Below, in pieces: positions 9,131 to 17,333 of a stretch of 64,000 nt of DNA. The notes beneath the pieces were generated by a model. That model searched no databases, was not told the origin of the DNA, and was given only the letters and a program-made list of their open reading frames with translations. This DNA comes from Acidithiobacillus ferrooxidans ATCC 23270 (GTDB taxonomy: Bacteria; Pseudomonadota; Gammaproteobacteria; Acidithiobacillales; Acidithiobacillaceae). How positions within the stretch are numbered: position 1 is the first letter of the stretch; each line of letters begins with the position of its first letter. The position numbers and the translations under genes are program-made. The stretch spans positions 2,014,001-2,078,000 of the forward strand of contig NC_011761.1 in NCBI RefSeq assembly GCF_000021485.1, read 5' to 3'.

Positions 9131-9185
9131 AGGATATACCCACAATATGACATTATCATGAAACTAAAATGACAATTTTATGACA
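9131..9185 (-). promoter_or_regulatory. Pho-box-like promoter of the cluster A regulator
   Basis: On the minus strand the heptamers TGTCATA (9185-9179), TGTCATT (9174-9168), TTTCATG (9163-9157) and TGTCATA (9152-9146) are spaced 11 bp each. Nine bases later comes the -10 hexamer TATCCT (9136-9131), the same hexamer and distance as at 44.5 kb. A further TGTCATA lies at 9131-9125, overlapping the -10 and the likely start region; it could serve as a repressing site. The gene appears to be in its own regulon. Confidence 0.75.
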
Positions 9186-9276
9186 AAAGCCCAGCGACAT
9201 ATGTACCGCAATACACAGGATTTGCGGAGACCGCAGTGGTCTCCGCTACTCCAACCAGGCATGGAAGATCAGTGAA

Positions 9277-9789
9277 TTACTGAAGTGGGATGGTTTGCTG
9301 TTGCGGCTGCTGTGGCGTCGCTGGCTGACTGCTGGCCTGAGGCAATACCGCCCCCGTCGGAGCCTGAGGACTGGCGGCCATGCCCAGCTGTTGCGAAAGC
9401 AGCTTCTGGAACCGCAAAGATAGTGGCTTGTCGCCAAAAGTCCCGATACGGATGTTGACCTTGGTAACATCCGTGGCCATGGAAGTCAGCGTTACCTTGG
9501 CGGTCTGGCCGTTCATGGTGGTACCCTCGATCAGATACTCGGACGGACTCTTGCGGATTTCGCCGTTATAGTGGATGCCCATTTCTCGGAACGCCGCCTT
9601 CGACGCTGCACTGACCCGCGTCACCGACGTCGGATAGTAGGCGTAGAAATTGGCGACCCCGCCATTTTCCACATAGGCCACGGCCCCACCACCAGCCCCG
9701 GCCGCGAGAAGCGCCACACAACCACCAAGCGGCAGAACTGCTACCACGCCCACTACCGCCAACCACGCCCAACGCCGTTGCGTCGCCAT
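9277..9789 (-). CDS. DUF3568-like lipoprotein
   Basis: 170 residues. Signal peptide with lipobox (VVAVLPLGGC, Cys near residue 24), a glycine/alanine-rich segment AAGAGGGAVAYVENG, then a small alpha/beta domain (TRVSAASKAAFREMGI... EGTTMNGQTAKVTLTS... VNIRIGTFGDKPLS). This is the pattern of DUF3568 family lipoproteins. The last 35 residues are a low-complexity Gln/Pro tail. The function is unknown and the product is probably anchored to the outer or inner membrane. It has no obvious link to cluster A other than position. Confidence 0.75.
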   Translation of the reverse strand: MATQRRWAWLAVVGVVAVLPLGGCVALLAAGAGGGAVAYVENGGVANFYAYYPTSVTRVSAASKAAFREMGIHYNGEIRKSPSEYLIEGTTMNGQTAKVTLTSMATDVTKVNIRIGTFGDKPLSLRFQKLLSQQLGMAASPQAPTGAVLPQASSQPATPQQPQQQTIPLQ

Positions 9790-9939
9790 GCCAACCCCCT
9801 AGCTCCGTCAAAGAAACCGAGAAATAGTGACAAAAAACCCGGCAGAACCGGGCTCCTTCGCTATTGTCTGAAATCCTATCACAGCTCACCCATGAACATC
9901 CACAGCACGTTCGCCAGCGCGGAAGGCAACCGTGCATAT

Positions 9940-9994
9940 TGTCACAAAAAAGTCACCTCCGTGACGCACTGCTGTCACATGAGGCTGCTAGCAT
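9940..9994 (+). promoter_or_regulatory. Pho-box-like promoter of cluster B
   Basis: Four heptamers at 11-bp intervals: TGTCACA (9940), AGTCACC (9951), TGACGCA (9962) and TGTCACA (9973-9979). After TGAGGC and TGC comes the -10 hexamer TAGCAT (9989-9994). The third heptamer is an odd TGACGCA that is kept identically in the 30.2-kb and 43.4-kb copies, so those three promoters share ancestry. Confidence 0.75.
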
Positions 9995-10265
9995 GGGCAC
10001 CATTCCAGGAGGCAAAAGGCCTCCACTTTATGTAAGAGATAGCCGCATGAACAGCGTAATACAAAGCCAGGCACACCCGCCGGTGGTGCTTGAGCGAAAC
10101 CCATGGACTACCCAAGCCTTGCAGGGTCGGTTATCCGCCTATAGCGGATCGATCTTTCGGGTCAGCGTGACCTGCACCGTTGCAAGGCCGCCCTGGGCGC
10201 GCAGTTCTGTTCTCTGCGCCGCGCTTTGGCGCCGCCTCTTTCTGATATTTCAGGAGTCTTGATTG
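9995..10265 (+). other. Transcribed leader of cluster B with a possible short ORF
   Basis: About 270 bp between the cluster B -10 and exbB. A possible frame from ATG 10047 to the stop at 10262 (71 codons) begins MNSVIQSQA. The DNA around it (10057-10073, TAATACAAAGCCAGGCA) is repeated with one mismatch in the 30-kb leader (30137-30121 minus), where the frame reads NAIIRSQA but the ATG is ACG. The rest of the frame is Arg/Trp/Cys-rich and does not look like an ordinary protein. It could be a leader peptide or a structured 5' UTR. Confidence 0.35.
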
Positions 10266-10958
10266 ATGAATACCGCTTACCTCATCCACCTCGCCAATTA
10301 CTCTGACGGCGTGCTCTATATACTGGCCGGCCTTCTTGTGGTCGCCCTTGGCGTCATTGTCGACCGGTTCTGGTATCTGCGCCGCACCATCCTGCGCGGC
10401 TCGCTATTCGTTCGAGAGATCGCCCAGCACGGTCGCCTGGATCGGGAAACCCTGCAGAGACTTGCGGATGAGGCCGGAGATTTGCCCGAGGCCGCCCTGC
10501 TGAAGACGGCGGTGATCCATTCGGGATATGTGCTGGGCGATCCTCTCGCCAGTCGCCTGGAGGAGAGCATCCTGATCATGGCGCCGCAACTGGATCGCCG
10601 TCTGTGGCTGTTGGACACCATCATCACCCTGGCGCCGCTGCTGGGCCTCTTCGGTACTATCATCGGCATGTTTCACGCTTTCTCCGTATTGACCGCACCA
10701 GGGCACGCACCTACCGCGGTGACGGGCGGGGTGGCGGATGCCCTGGTCGCCACCGCCACCGGCCTGTTCGTCGCCATGACCGGCCTGGTGGCTTTCAATG
10801 CCTTCAATAATCAGGTGCGGCAGATCCTGCTGCAACTGGATTCGGTGAAGACCATATTGCTCAACAGCATGGACGGTCACCCGATGCCCGATAACAGGGA
10901 GAATATTTTGCAGGCGGTCGCCCCGAAGGTGGCGTCAGCCGTGGCGAGGGCGGTCTGA
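10266..10958 (+). CDS. exbB: ExbB/TolQ proton-channel protein, cluster B
   Basis: 230 residues, very similar to the cluster A ExbB over its full length (IHLANYSDGVLYIL..., ETLQRLADEAGDLPEAALL..., DTIITLAPLLGLFGTIIGMF, GGVADALVATATGLFVAM). Three membrane helices are evident. The start at ATG 10266 follows GGAG; a TTG just upstream is in frame. The usual downstream exbD is missing: a propeller-phosphoesterase gene follows after 33 bp. It must therefore pair with an ExbD from another cluster. Confidence 0.94.
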   Translation: MNTAYLIHLANYSDGVLYILAGLLVVALGVIVDRFWYLRRTILRGSLFVREIAQHGRLDRETLQRLADEAGDLPEAALLKTAVIHSGYVLGDPLASRLEESILIMAPQLDRRLWLLDTIITLAPLLGLFGTIIGMFHAFSVLTAPGHAPTAVTGGVADALVATATGLFVAMTGLVAFNAFNNQVRQILLQLDSVKTILLNSMDGHPMPDNRENILQAVAPKVASAVARAV

Positions 10959-10991
10959 TGGAGCAGTGCGGCTTTTCTTGGAGTAAGACTA

Positions 10992-13880
10992 ATGAATAAT
11001 ATGATCGCGAAGGCGGTGATCTGCGTCATCCTTGCAGGACCGCTGTGTTACTTACCCTCTGCCTTGGCCAACCCCCTGAATCGGCATGTTTTGAGTTCGG
11101 TTCAACTTGACTCACAAAATATAGCAAATTACACCGCCACGTTGCCCACGGGCCGCATAGTGACGCCGGTCGGCGCAATCAACGGCACCCCGAATTTCCC
11201 CACGATGGTAGCAGCAGATGGCAATCGTATTGCCGTGCTGGCTAACGGTGCAACACCTTTTCAAACCATTACGTTTTATGACGGGAATAATCTTCGGCGG
11301 GTAGATCGCCTGGCAGCGTTTTCGAAAGTGGCACCCGTTCAACCGATGGCTTACGCAACACCTGATGGTAGCGGTATCGCGATCAATCCGCAACATGCGG
11401 GTGCGGCAGGCGTGGTGTATATTCCAAAAGAAGGCGTTGCACTTAAAATTGCCCAGGCCAAAGCCACGCTTGCCGCCGAGAGCGATTCCCAAGCCATTCC
11501 CAGTTCGGTCATTTCGCACAGCGACTTTTTCCAAGGGCTTACTGCCGGTCCGGATGGAACCTTCTACGCTACAGGAGGTGATTCTGATCAGGTGGTGGCT
11601 TTGCGCAGTGTGCAGGGCAAGGTTGAGGTGATTCATCGGTATCCTTTGCAGTGGCAGGCTTTTCCGAAGGATCAATATCCCTATCAGTATCAGGGGAACC
11701 AGCAGAAGAAATATCTCTTTTACCCGGACTCGGTGGTCGTCGGTCCCCAGAATAAGCATCTCTATGTGACGGGGATGCTCGCCAACAGTCTGGCACGTAT
11801 CAGTATCGCCAGTGGCAAGACCGAATACGTCAATGTCGGTGCCTATCCCTTTGCGGTGGCTCTGGCCGATAACGGGCAGCGGTTGGTGGTCAGCGACTGG
11901 GCAGGCAACGGCGTTGTGGTGCTGGACCGGCAACGCCTGAAGGTTCTGGGCGAAATTCCCACTGGGCCGGCGGTCGGCCCGTCAACAGTGGCGGCGGGTG
12001 TGCACCCTACGGCGATGGTTGCGGTGCCCGACAGTCCCGACGTCTTTGTGGCCGACGCCAATGTCGACAAGGTGGTGGAAGTCGATACGCAAAACTTGCG
12101 CCCGCTGCAGGTGGTGGACGACAGCCCCTATCCCGACGCCCCTCCCGGTAGCTATCCGGATGGACTTGCGGTTGCCGATGGCAAGCTCTATATCGCCAAC
12201 GCCGGTAATAATGATGTGGCGGTGTATGACATCCGAACGGGAAAGCGTCTGGGCCTGATTCCCACGGCCTGGTACCCGACCAGCCTGACGGTGGCGAATG
12301 GTGCCTTATATATCAGCTGTGCCAAGGGTCTGGGTGCCGGGCCCAATCTACAGTGGCAGTATATCGGCAATATGATGCACGGGGTGATCCAAAAGGTGGC
12401 TCTCCAGGAAATCCCGGCCCATCTGGCCGATTGGACCGAGAAGTCTTTGCACAACGATGGTTTTACGTCGGCCCAGCGCAGCGCCCGTCACGAGGGAAAT
12501 GTCAAAACCACCACCTATCTGCGCAAGCATATTCACTACGTTGTATTCATCCTGCGTGAAAATAAGACCTTTGATGAAGATTTAGGGGATTACACGGCGG
12601 CTGGCAAATGGGCGGATCCACATTTTGATCTGTATAATCAGAAAGAATTGCCCAACTTGTATAATCTGGCCCATCATTATGCGCTGTTCGGGAATTTCAT
12701 GGCCGACGGGGAAGTCACCGCACAGGGTCATCAGTGGACCGATGGCGCTTCGGATTCCGATGTGGTGCAGCGCTTGTGGCCCGAATATTATTCTAACCGC
12801 GGTTTGCTCTGGAACGCCGGTCCCGGCGGTAGCTCTTCCCTCAAGCCCACCGCACAGGGCGCACACAACCCCTATGATATCTATCAGCCGCTGGGAGATC
12901 ATACCAACCCCTGGATCAGCTATCCTGAAAAGCTCTATTTGTTCAATGATCTTTTGGAACATCATATCCGTTTCGAGGATTTTGGCGAGAACGTGACGCG
13001 ACGCCGGGATGGTGTCATTCGTTCTGGCCTACTGCAGCATATGGATGTCCGTTATCCCTATTGGGATCGGATGATTCTGGATACGGCTCGTGTGAGACTG
13101 GCCGAACACTGGCTGAAGGCCCATCCGGGCGTAAAATTTCCGCATTTCATTTATATCTGGATACCGGACGACCACACTGCAGGCTTGTCTCCCTGCTATT
13201 ACGCGCCAGATTATTACGTAGCCAATAACGATTACGCCACAGCCAAATTCATCCATTACCTGTCCACGACGCCGCAATGGAAGCATATGGCGATTTTCCT
13301 GACCGAGGACGATGCGCAGTCCGGTGCCGATCATATCAATGGTCATCGCACTTTTGCGCTGGTCATCAGCCCCTGGGTCAAAAAAGGCGTGCTGGAAACG
13401 CATCTGAATTCCCAGGTGAATATCGTCAAAACCATTGAAGCAACCTTGGGTCTGCCGCCCATGTCCCAGTGGGATGCCAATGCCTCGGTCATTGCGGGTA
13501 TCTGGACAGATCATCCGGATTTCGCGCCGACGCCGGCGGTGCTTCCGATTCAGGTGCCGGTGTCTTTCAATCCGGGTAAATGCAGCAATCGAACATTGCT
13601 CAGAAGAGAGGCTGGGGCCACCGGTCATATGCTGACTGCGGAATGGTTGAAGGCGCATACCGATCCCCACGGGCGGCGTCTGGCGCCGGTTAGTGCGGCG
13701 AACGCCTATACCCCCACTTCGCTGCTCAAGGTCAGCGGTCCGGAGCAGTTGAAGCAGGAATGGATCGCCAGCAAGGGGGTCAAGAGCTATGACCATTTTA
13801 TGGCCTACCTACATCACTATGCCCAAGTCCATGGGGCGACCATCGCCAGCTATGAAGCCAACGAAGGAAAACTCCATTGA
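10992..13880 (+). CDS. Beta-propeller / PF04185 phosphoesterase fusion, cluster B
   Basis: 962 residues. An N-terminal signal peptide ends near ALA-NP (residue 27). Residues about 45-480 form a YncE/NHL-like beta-propeller with repeated blades such as VVVGPQNKHLYVTG, VALADNGQRLVVSDW and DGLAVADGKLYIANAGNNDVAVYD. Residues about 510-830 are the phosphoesterase domain: ILRENKTFDEDLGDY (the [10 protein letters not shown] motif, altered), YALFGNFMADGEVTAQGHQWT, and FLTEDDAQSGADHINGHRTFALVISPW. This C-terminal signature is metal-binding in the family. A secreted enzyme with a substrate-binding propeller is likely, cleaving a phosphate ester or phospholipid. It is a paralogue of the gene at 39341. 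Confidence 0.88.
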   Translation: MNNMIAKAVICVILAGPLCYLPSALANPLNRHVLSSVQLDSQNIANYTATLPTGRIVTPVGAINGTPNFPTMVAADGNRIAVLANGATPFQTITFYDGNNLRRVDRLAAFSKVAPVQPMAYATPDGSGIAINPQHAGAAGVVYIPKEGVALKIAQAKATLAAESDSQAIPSSVISHSDFFQGLTAGPDGTFYATGGDSDQVVALRSVQGKVEVIHRYPLQWQAFPKDQYPYQYQGNQQKKYLFYPDSVVVGPQNKHLYVTGMLANSLARISIASGKTEYVNVGAYPFAVALADNGQRLVVSDWAGNGVVVLDRQRLKVLGEIPTGPAVGPSTVAAGVHPTAMVAVPDSPDVFVADANVDKVVEVDTQNLRPLQVVDDSPYPDAPPGSYPDGLAVADGKLYIANAGNNDVAVYDIRTGKRLGLIPTAWYPTSLTVANGALYISCAKGLGAGPNLQWQYIGNMMHGVIQKVALQEIPAHLADWTEKSLHNDGFTSAQRSARHEGNVKTTTYLRKHIHYVVFILRENKTFDEDLGDYTAAGKWADPHFDLYNQKELPNLYNLAHHYALFGNFMADGEVTAQGHQWTDGASDSDVVQRLWPEYYSNRGLLWNAGPGGSSSLKPTAQGAHNPYDIYQPLGDHTNPWISYPEKLYLFNDLLEHHIRFEDFGENVTRRRDGVIRSGLLQHMDVRYPYWDRMILDTARVRLAEHWLKAHPGVKFPHFIYIWIPDDHTAGLSPCYYAPDYYVANNDYATAKFIHYLSTTPQWKHMAIFLTEDDAQSGADHINGHRTFALVISPWVKKGVLETHLNSQVNIVKTIEATLGLPPMSQWDANASVIAGIWTDHPDFAPTPAVLPIQVPVSFNPGKCSNRTLLRREAGATGHMLTAEWLKAHTDPHGRRLAPVSAANAYTPTSLLKVSGPEQLKQEWIASKGVKSYDHFMAYLHHYAQVHGATIASYEANEGKLH

Positions 13881-13954
13881 ACAAACCATGCAACCGCAAA
13901 AATCACCAAATATTCCGTGCCACGACCAGACCTATGCAAGGACATTGAGAGCGT

Positions 13955-14683
13955 ATGAATGCAGCCACCTCCCTTTCTTCCCCGGTTCAGCCCCCGAAGT
14001 TCAGGAAGGATCACTTCGGACGGGCGCTGATGATCGGTGCCATTATAGAGGCACTGATGATTGGGGGATTGATATATTCCCATCTATCGCAGCCGGTGAC
14101 GGTCAAACCAAAGCCCAAGATTATGGCGATTCACATGATGAAACCGGCACCACCCAAGCCCAAACCGGTGCCCCCGCCACCGAAACCCGTGGTGCATCCA
14201 AAGCCTGTTCCGAAACCCGTGCCCAGACCACCTATACCAAGGCCGATTCCACATCCGGTGGTACATCATCCGCTACCGCCCCAACCGCTGCTCGCCAAAA
14301 AGGCCGTACCGCAGGCGCCAGTATACACGCCGCCGGTAACACCGCCCGCGCCACCACCGCCACCCGCTCCAAGTCCGGCAGCGCGCCAGTCGGCCATAAA
14401 CACCTACGCGGCCATGCTGCGTACGCGAGTACAGGCCAATGCCCGCGTGCCGGATTCCGTCCGGATGATGCATGTAAGCGGCACTGCTACGATTTCCTTT
14501 CGCCTGACGCCGTCAGGGCATCTGCTCTCTGCGCAGGTTGCCCGGAGCAGTGGAATCGGCGCCATCGATCGCGCCGCCTTGAAGGCCGTGGAGGACACCA
14601 GCTTCCCACCATTTATCCGGAAAATGCCCCAACATCCCATGACGTTCGATGTGTTGGTGCATCTCTCCGCCCACGGTAGTTGA
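13955..14683 (+). CDS. tonB: TonB energy transducer, cluster B
   Basis: 242 residues. A single membrane anchor (HFGRALMIGAIIEALMIGGLI) is followed by a Pro/Lys-rich periplasmic rod (PPKPKPVPPPPKPVVHPKPV). The C-terminal TonB domain reads GTATISFRLTPSGHLLSAQ, RSSGIGAIDRAALKAVE and a final DVLVHLS strand. It is close to the cluster A TonB, from which the anchor and rod differ by few residues. It sits between the propeller-phosphoesterase and the PhnZ-like gene, so the energy supply and the phosphorus enzymes are co-transcribed. Confidence 0.93.
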   Translation: MNAATSLSSPVQPPKFRKDHFGRALMIGAIIEALMIGGLIYSHLSQPVTVKPKPKIMAIHMMKPAPPKPKPVPPPPKPVVHPKPVPKPVPRPPIPRPIPHPVVHHPLPPQPLLAKKAVPQAPVYTPPVTPPAPPPPPAPSPAARQSAINTYAAMLRTRVQANARVPDSVRMMHVSGTATISFRLTPSGHLLSAQVARSSGIGAIDRAALKAVEDTSFPPFIRKMPQHPMTFDVLVHLSAHGS

Positions 14684-14721
14684 GGAAAAGTTCCGTTACT
14701 TTTTGGTTTTTGGAGACTGAC

Positions 14722-15321
14722 ATGGAAGCATCTGCCATTGAAAATGACGCCGCCGCACGCAAAGCTGTTGCCGAACACATCCGCGCCCTTTTCGACGGCC
14801 CCGGCAGCCGGCAATGGTACGACGGTTACGAAGCAGTATCGCAGACGCGGCACGCGCTGCTATGTGCGCAGAATGCCATTGCGGCGAGTGCGGAGGGGCA
14901 TCTGGTAAGCGCCGCATTCCTCCATGATATTGGCCATCTCATCGATCTGAACGGGCGGGACAAATTTCAGAGTGGCACCGATGCCCAACATGAGGAGATC
15001 GGGGCCAACTGGTTGGGGCAGTGGTTTCCACCATCGGTAACCGAACCGATTCGCTGGCACGTTGCAGCAAAACGTTACTTGTGCGCGACCGAACCGAGCT
15101 ATCCTGCGTCCCTCTCCTTGGTTTCTCAACGAAGCCTGGTACTCCAGGGCGGAGCGATGTCCGCGGGAGAGTGTGCGGCCTTTGAAAAAACATGCTTCAG
15201 TGCCGATGCCATTCGCCTGCGCCGCTGGGACGACCATGCCAAAGACCCCGGAAAGCCGCTACCGGATTTCCAGGATGTCATGGCTTATATCATACGCAGC
15301 GTCCGCGTTCCCGTCCTGTAG
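14722..15321 (+). CDS. PhnZ-like HD-domain diiron oxygenase of phosphonate breakdown
   Basis: 199 residues, start at 14722 after GGAG. It resembles PhnZ, which cleaves 2-amino-1-hydroxyethylphosphonate to glycine and phosphate with O2 at a mixed-valence diiron site. Visible ligand candidates in family order are H44, H68-D69 (FLHDIGH), H90 (QHEEIGANWL), H113 (WHVAAKRYL) and D170 (RRWDDHAKD). E38 matches the catalytic glutamate, and QGGAMSAGECAAFE is a family block. The TIGR03276-type branch is usually paired with a PhnY/TmpA 2-oxoglutarate dioxygenase, which is not in this window. The exact substrate is unknown. Confidence 0.85.
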   Translation: MEASAIENDAAARKAVAEHIRALFDGPGSRQWYDGYEAVSQTRHALLCAQNAIAASAEGHLVSAAFLHDIGHLIDLNGRDKFQSGTDAQHEEIGANWLGQWFPPSVTEPIRWHVAAKRYLCATEPSYPASLSLVSQRSLVLQGGAMSAGECAAFEKTCFSADAIRLRRWDDHAKDPGKPLPDFQDVMAYIIRSVRVPVL

Positions 15322-15359
15322 CTACTACCGCAGCCCCTTCAGCGAGTAAGGAAATCCCA

Positions 15360-16757
15360 ATGCACACAATCCATGCGCTACTCGATGATCTGAAGATCAA
15401 CAAACAACACCGCCGAATCGTTCTGGCCGCTGGTTTGGGCATTTTTCTTGATGGTTATGATTTGTCCATCATCGCTGTCGCCCTGCTTTTGCTGAAACCT
15501 GACTGGCATCTGTCGGCGGTGGCTACCGGCTTGCTGGGCGCGGCAACGCTGGCAGGCGCGGCACTTGGTGGTCTGGTGGGTGGGCGCATTGCGGATCTTT
15601 TGGGCCGCAAAGTGCTTTACCTGATTGACGTGGCAGCATTTTTTATGGCGGCCCTGCTCTCCGGTGTTGCTTGGGATGTGTCCTCCCTGATCATTTTCCG
15701 CTTCTTTCTGGGTGTCGGTGTAGGTATGGATTATCCCTTGAGTTCGAGCTACATCGCAGAATTCATGCCCAAAGCGCAGAGAGGAGCAGGACTCTCTTGG
15801 GCATTTACCTTGTGGATGATTGGTGCTGTGGTTTCCGCAGTCGTTGGGTTGGTGCTGCTACAGGCCGGTCCGAATGCCTGGCGCTGGATGTTTATTAGCG
15901 GCGCGTTTCCCGCTCTGGCAGTACTCTGGTTGCGGCGCAACCTTCCTGAGACTCCGCGCTGGTATATCGCGCATAACCGACCGGAAGAGGCGATTCAGGT
16001 GCTTCAGAGCATGTCGCCGGAAGTGGATGCGCAAAGCCTTCGTGAAGCCCTTCAAAGGCAGGCTCCAGAACTCGTCCAGATACGCGCCTGGGCCACTTTG
16101 TTTGCTCCGCAATGGTTACGGCGCACACTGTTGGTAGTCATACCTTGGATGATGGTGGATATCAGTGTTTATGGTTTGATCGTGTATCTGCCTATCTTGC
16201 TGGAGGGCTTCGGCATCCACTCTCACACGGATGCCTTGGTGTGGAATGTGCTCTTCGATCTCATCGCTTTGTGCGGTATCGCGTCCCTGGCACTGAGCAC
16301 ACGTCGGATTGGTAGAGTTTTTCCGCAAATCGCGGGTTTTGCGCTGAATGCGTTTTTTCTGGGTGTCCTGGGTCTGGTAGCACTCTACATGCATCCCCCG
16401 ATCTGGCTGCTCATTGTCACTATCTTCGGGTACACGTTCTTCAACAATTTTGGGCCAGCCACCACGACTTGGCTCCTGCCGGTAGAGATTTTCCCAACGG
16501 ATCTACGCGCCTCAGCCCATGGCCTGGCGACGGCCTGTTCCCGCGTGGCGGCGACGACCTCCGTTTTTCTGCTGCCCAGCGTGCATGCAGCGGTAGGTAA
16601 TGGTTGGCTGATGCTGATTCTGGCTGTTACGGCGCTGGTGGGTTTACTGGTGACCTTGCTGCTGGGGCGCGATATGGAGCCCGGTATTCGTAGTCTAGAG
16701 GAAGTTTCAGAAGTGGCGGAGCCGAATATCCGTGTAGCTGTGGCCATAGCGGATTAG
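15360..16757 (+). CDS. MFS transporter, probable anion/organophosphonate carrier
   Basis: 465 residues and about 12 membrane helices. The start at 15360 has AAGGAAAT upstream; the longer open frame lacks a ribosome site. The N-terminal IFLDGYDLSIIAVALLLLKPDW and the GGRIADLLGRKVLYLIDV loop place it in the proton-symporter MFS group that includes phosphate, aromatic acid and sugar porters. Its context between a PhnZ-like oxygenase and the phn operon, which lacks phnCDE, suggests it imports phosphonates or phosphate across the inner membrane. That role is inferred. It resembles the truncated MFS fragment at 44.3 kb. Confidence 0.82.
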   Translation: MHTIHALLDDLKINKQHRRIVLAAGLGIFLDGYDLSIIAVALLLLKPDWHLSAVATGLLGAATLAGAALGGLVGGRIADLLGRKVLYLIDVAAFFMAALLSGVAWDVSSLIIFRFFLGVGVGMDYPLSSSYIAEFMPKAQRGAGLSWAFTLWMIGAVVSAVVGLVLLQAGPNAWRWMFISGAFPALAVLWLRRNLPETPRWYIAHNRPEEAIQVLQSMSPEVDAQSLREALQRQAPELVQIRAWATLFAPQWLRRTLLVVIPWMMVDISVYGLIVYLPILLEGFGIHSHTDALVWNVLFDLIALCGIASLALSTRRIGRVFPQIAGFALNAFFLGVLGLVALYMHPPIWLLIVTIFGYTFFNNFGPATTTWLLPVEIFPTDLRASAHGLATACSRVAATTSVFLLPSVHAAVGNGWLMLILAVTALVGLLVTLLLGRDMEPGIRSLEEVSEVAEPNIRVAVAIAD

Positions 16758-16796
16758 CGCTCAAGAAATGCAGAAGAGGGCCCCAGATGCAGATAC

Positions 16797-16841
16797 TTGA
16801 CACGGCATATTCGCACCCATATTGTATAGACATCTAGATAC
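16797..16841 (+). promoter_or_regulatory. phn operon promoter with candidate PhnF operator
   Basis: A consensus -35 TTGACA (16797-16802) is followed at 17 bp by TATTGT (16820-16825), or at 19 bp by TTGTAT. Overlapping and downstream lies an imperfect palindrome GTATAGACATCTAGATAC (16824-16841). GTATAGAC-like half-sites are typical of GntR regulators with UTRA domains, and such a gene ends this operon. No 11-bp Pho repeats are seen here. Confidence 0.6.
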
Positions 16842-16856
16842 TTTGGAACGGTTCAG

Positions 16857-17333
16857 ATGAAATTCGATGAAGCGCCGACCAACCCCACCGATCTGACCAG
16901 CATGCGCGCTCGCTGGATGTCGGAAATCGCTCATGCAATGTTCTCCGACTTGGCGGATGTTGCGGCGGGTGTCGAATGCTGGCCGGAGTTTACTCCTGTC
17001 AATTCGCCCGAAACCGGCCTGATCATGGTCCATGGACGCATGGGCGGTCTGGGTGATCCCTTTCCTTTGGGAGAATGTACGGTCACCCGCTGCATAGTGC
17101 AGGACAATCAAGGCTACATGGGTTTGGCCTATGTCCTCGGCGATAATCTTGCCCATGCGGAAATCGCCGCCAAACTGGATGCCCTGCTTCAACATCCGGA
17201 GCGACAATCGTCCTTGTGGGATCGAATCATCGTCCCGCTCATGATCCTTCGTACAACCCGCGAAACGCAGATAAAGCAGGAGAATCAACATAGTCGTGTG
17301 CAGTTCTTCACAATGGAAACCATGCGGTCATGA
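16857..17333 (+). CDS. phnG: C-P lyase core subunit PhnG
   Basis: 158 residues. PhnG is part of the PhnGHIJ core that makes 5-phosphoribosyl-1-phosphonate from ATP and phosphonates. Recognised by RWMSEIAHA near the start, the GLIMVHGRMGGLGDPFPLGECTVTRC-type block (GR.GG.G.PFNLGE) and GLAYVLGDNLAHAEIAA, plus its place before phnH. The protein is slightly longer than usual through a C-terminal tail. It ends in ATGA with phnH. It is the first gene after the phn promoter. Confidence 0.93.
   Translation: MKFDEAPTNPTDLTSMRARWMSEIAHAMFSDLADVAAGVECWPEFTPVNSPETGLIMVHGRMGGLGDPFPLGECTVTRCIVQDNQGYMGLAYVLGDNLAHAEIAAKLDALLQHPERQSSLWDRIIVPLMILRTTRETQIKQENQHSRVQFFTMETMRS

Noticed and set aside
13789..14679. 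296-codon plus-strand frame overlapping tonB
   Set aside because: It reads the Pro/Lys repeat of tonB in another frame, giving Thr/Ala/Gly repeats. The tonB frame has the membrane anchor and C-terminal domain.
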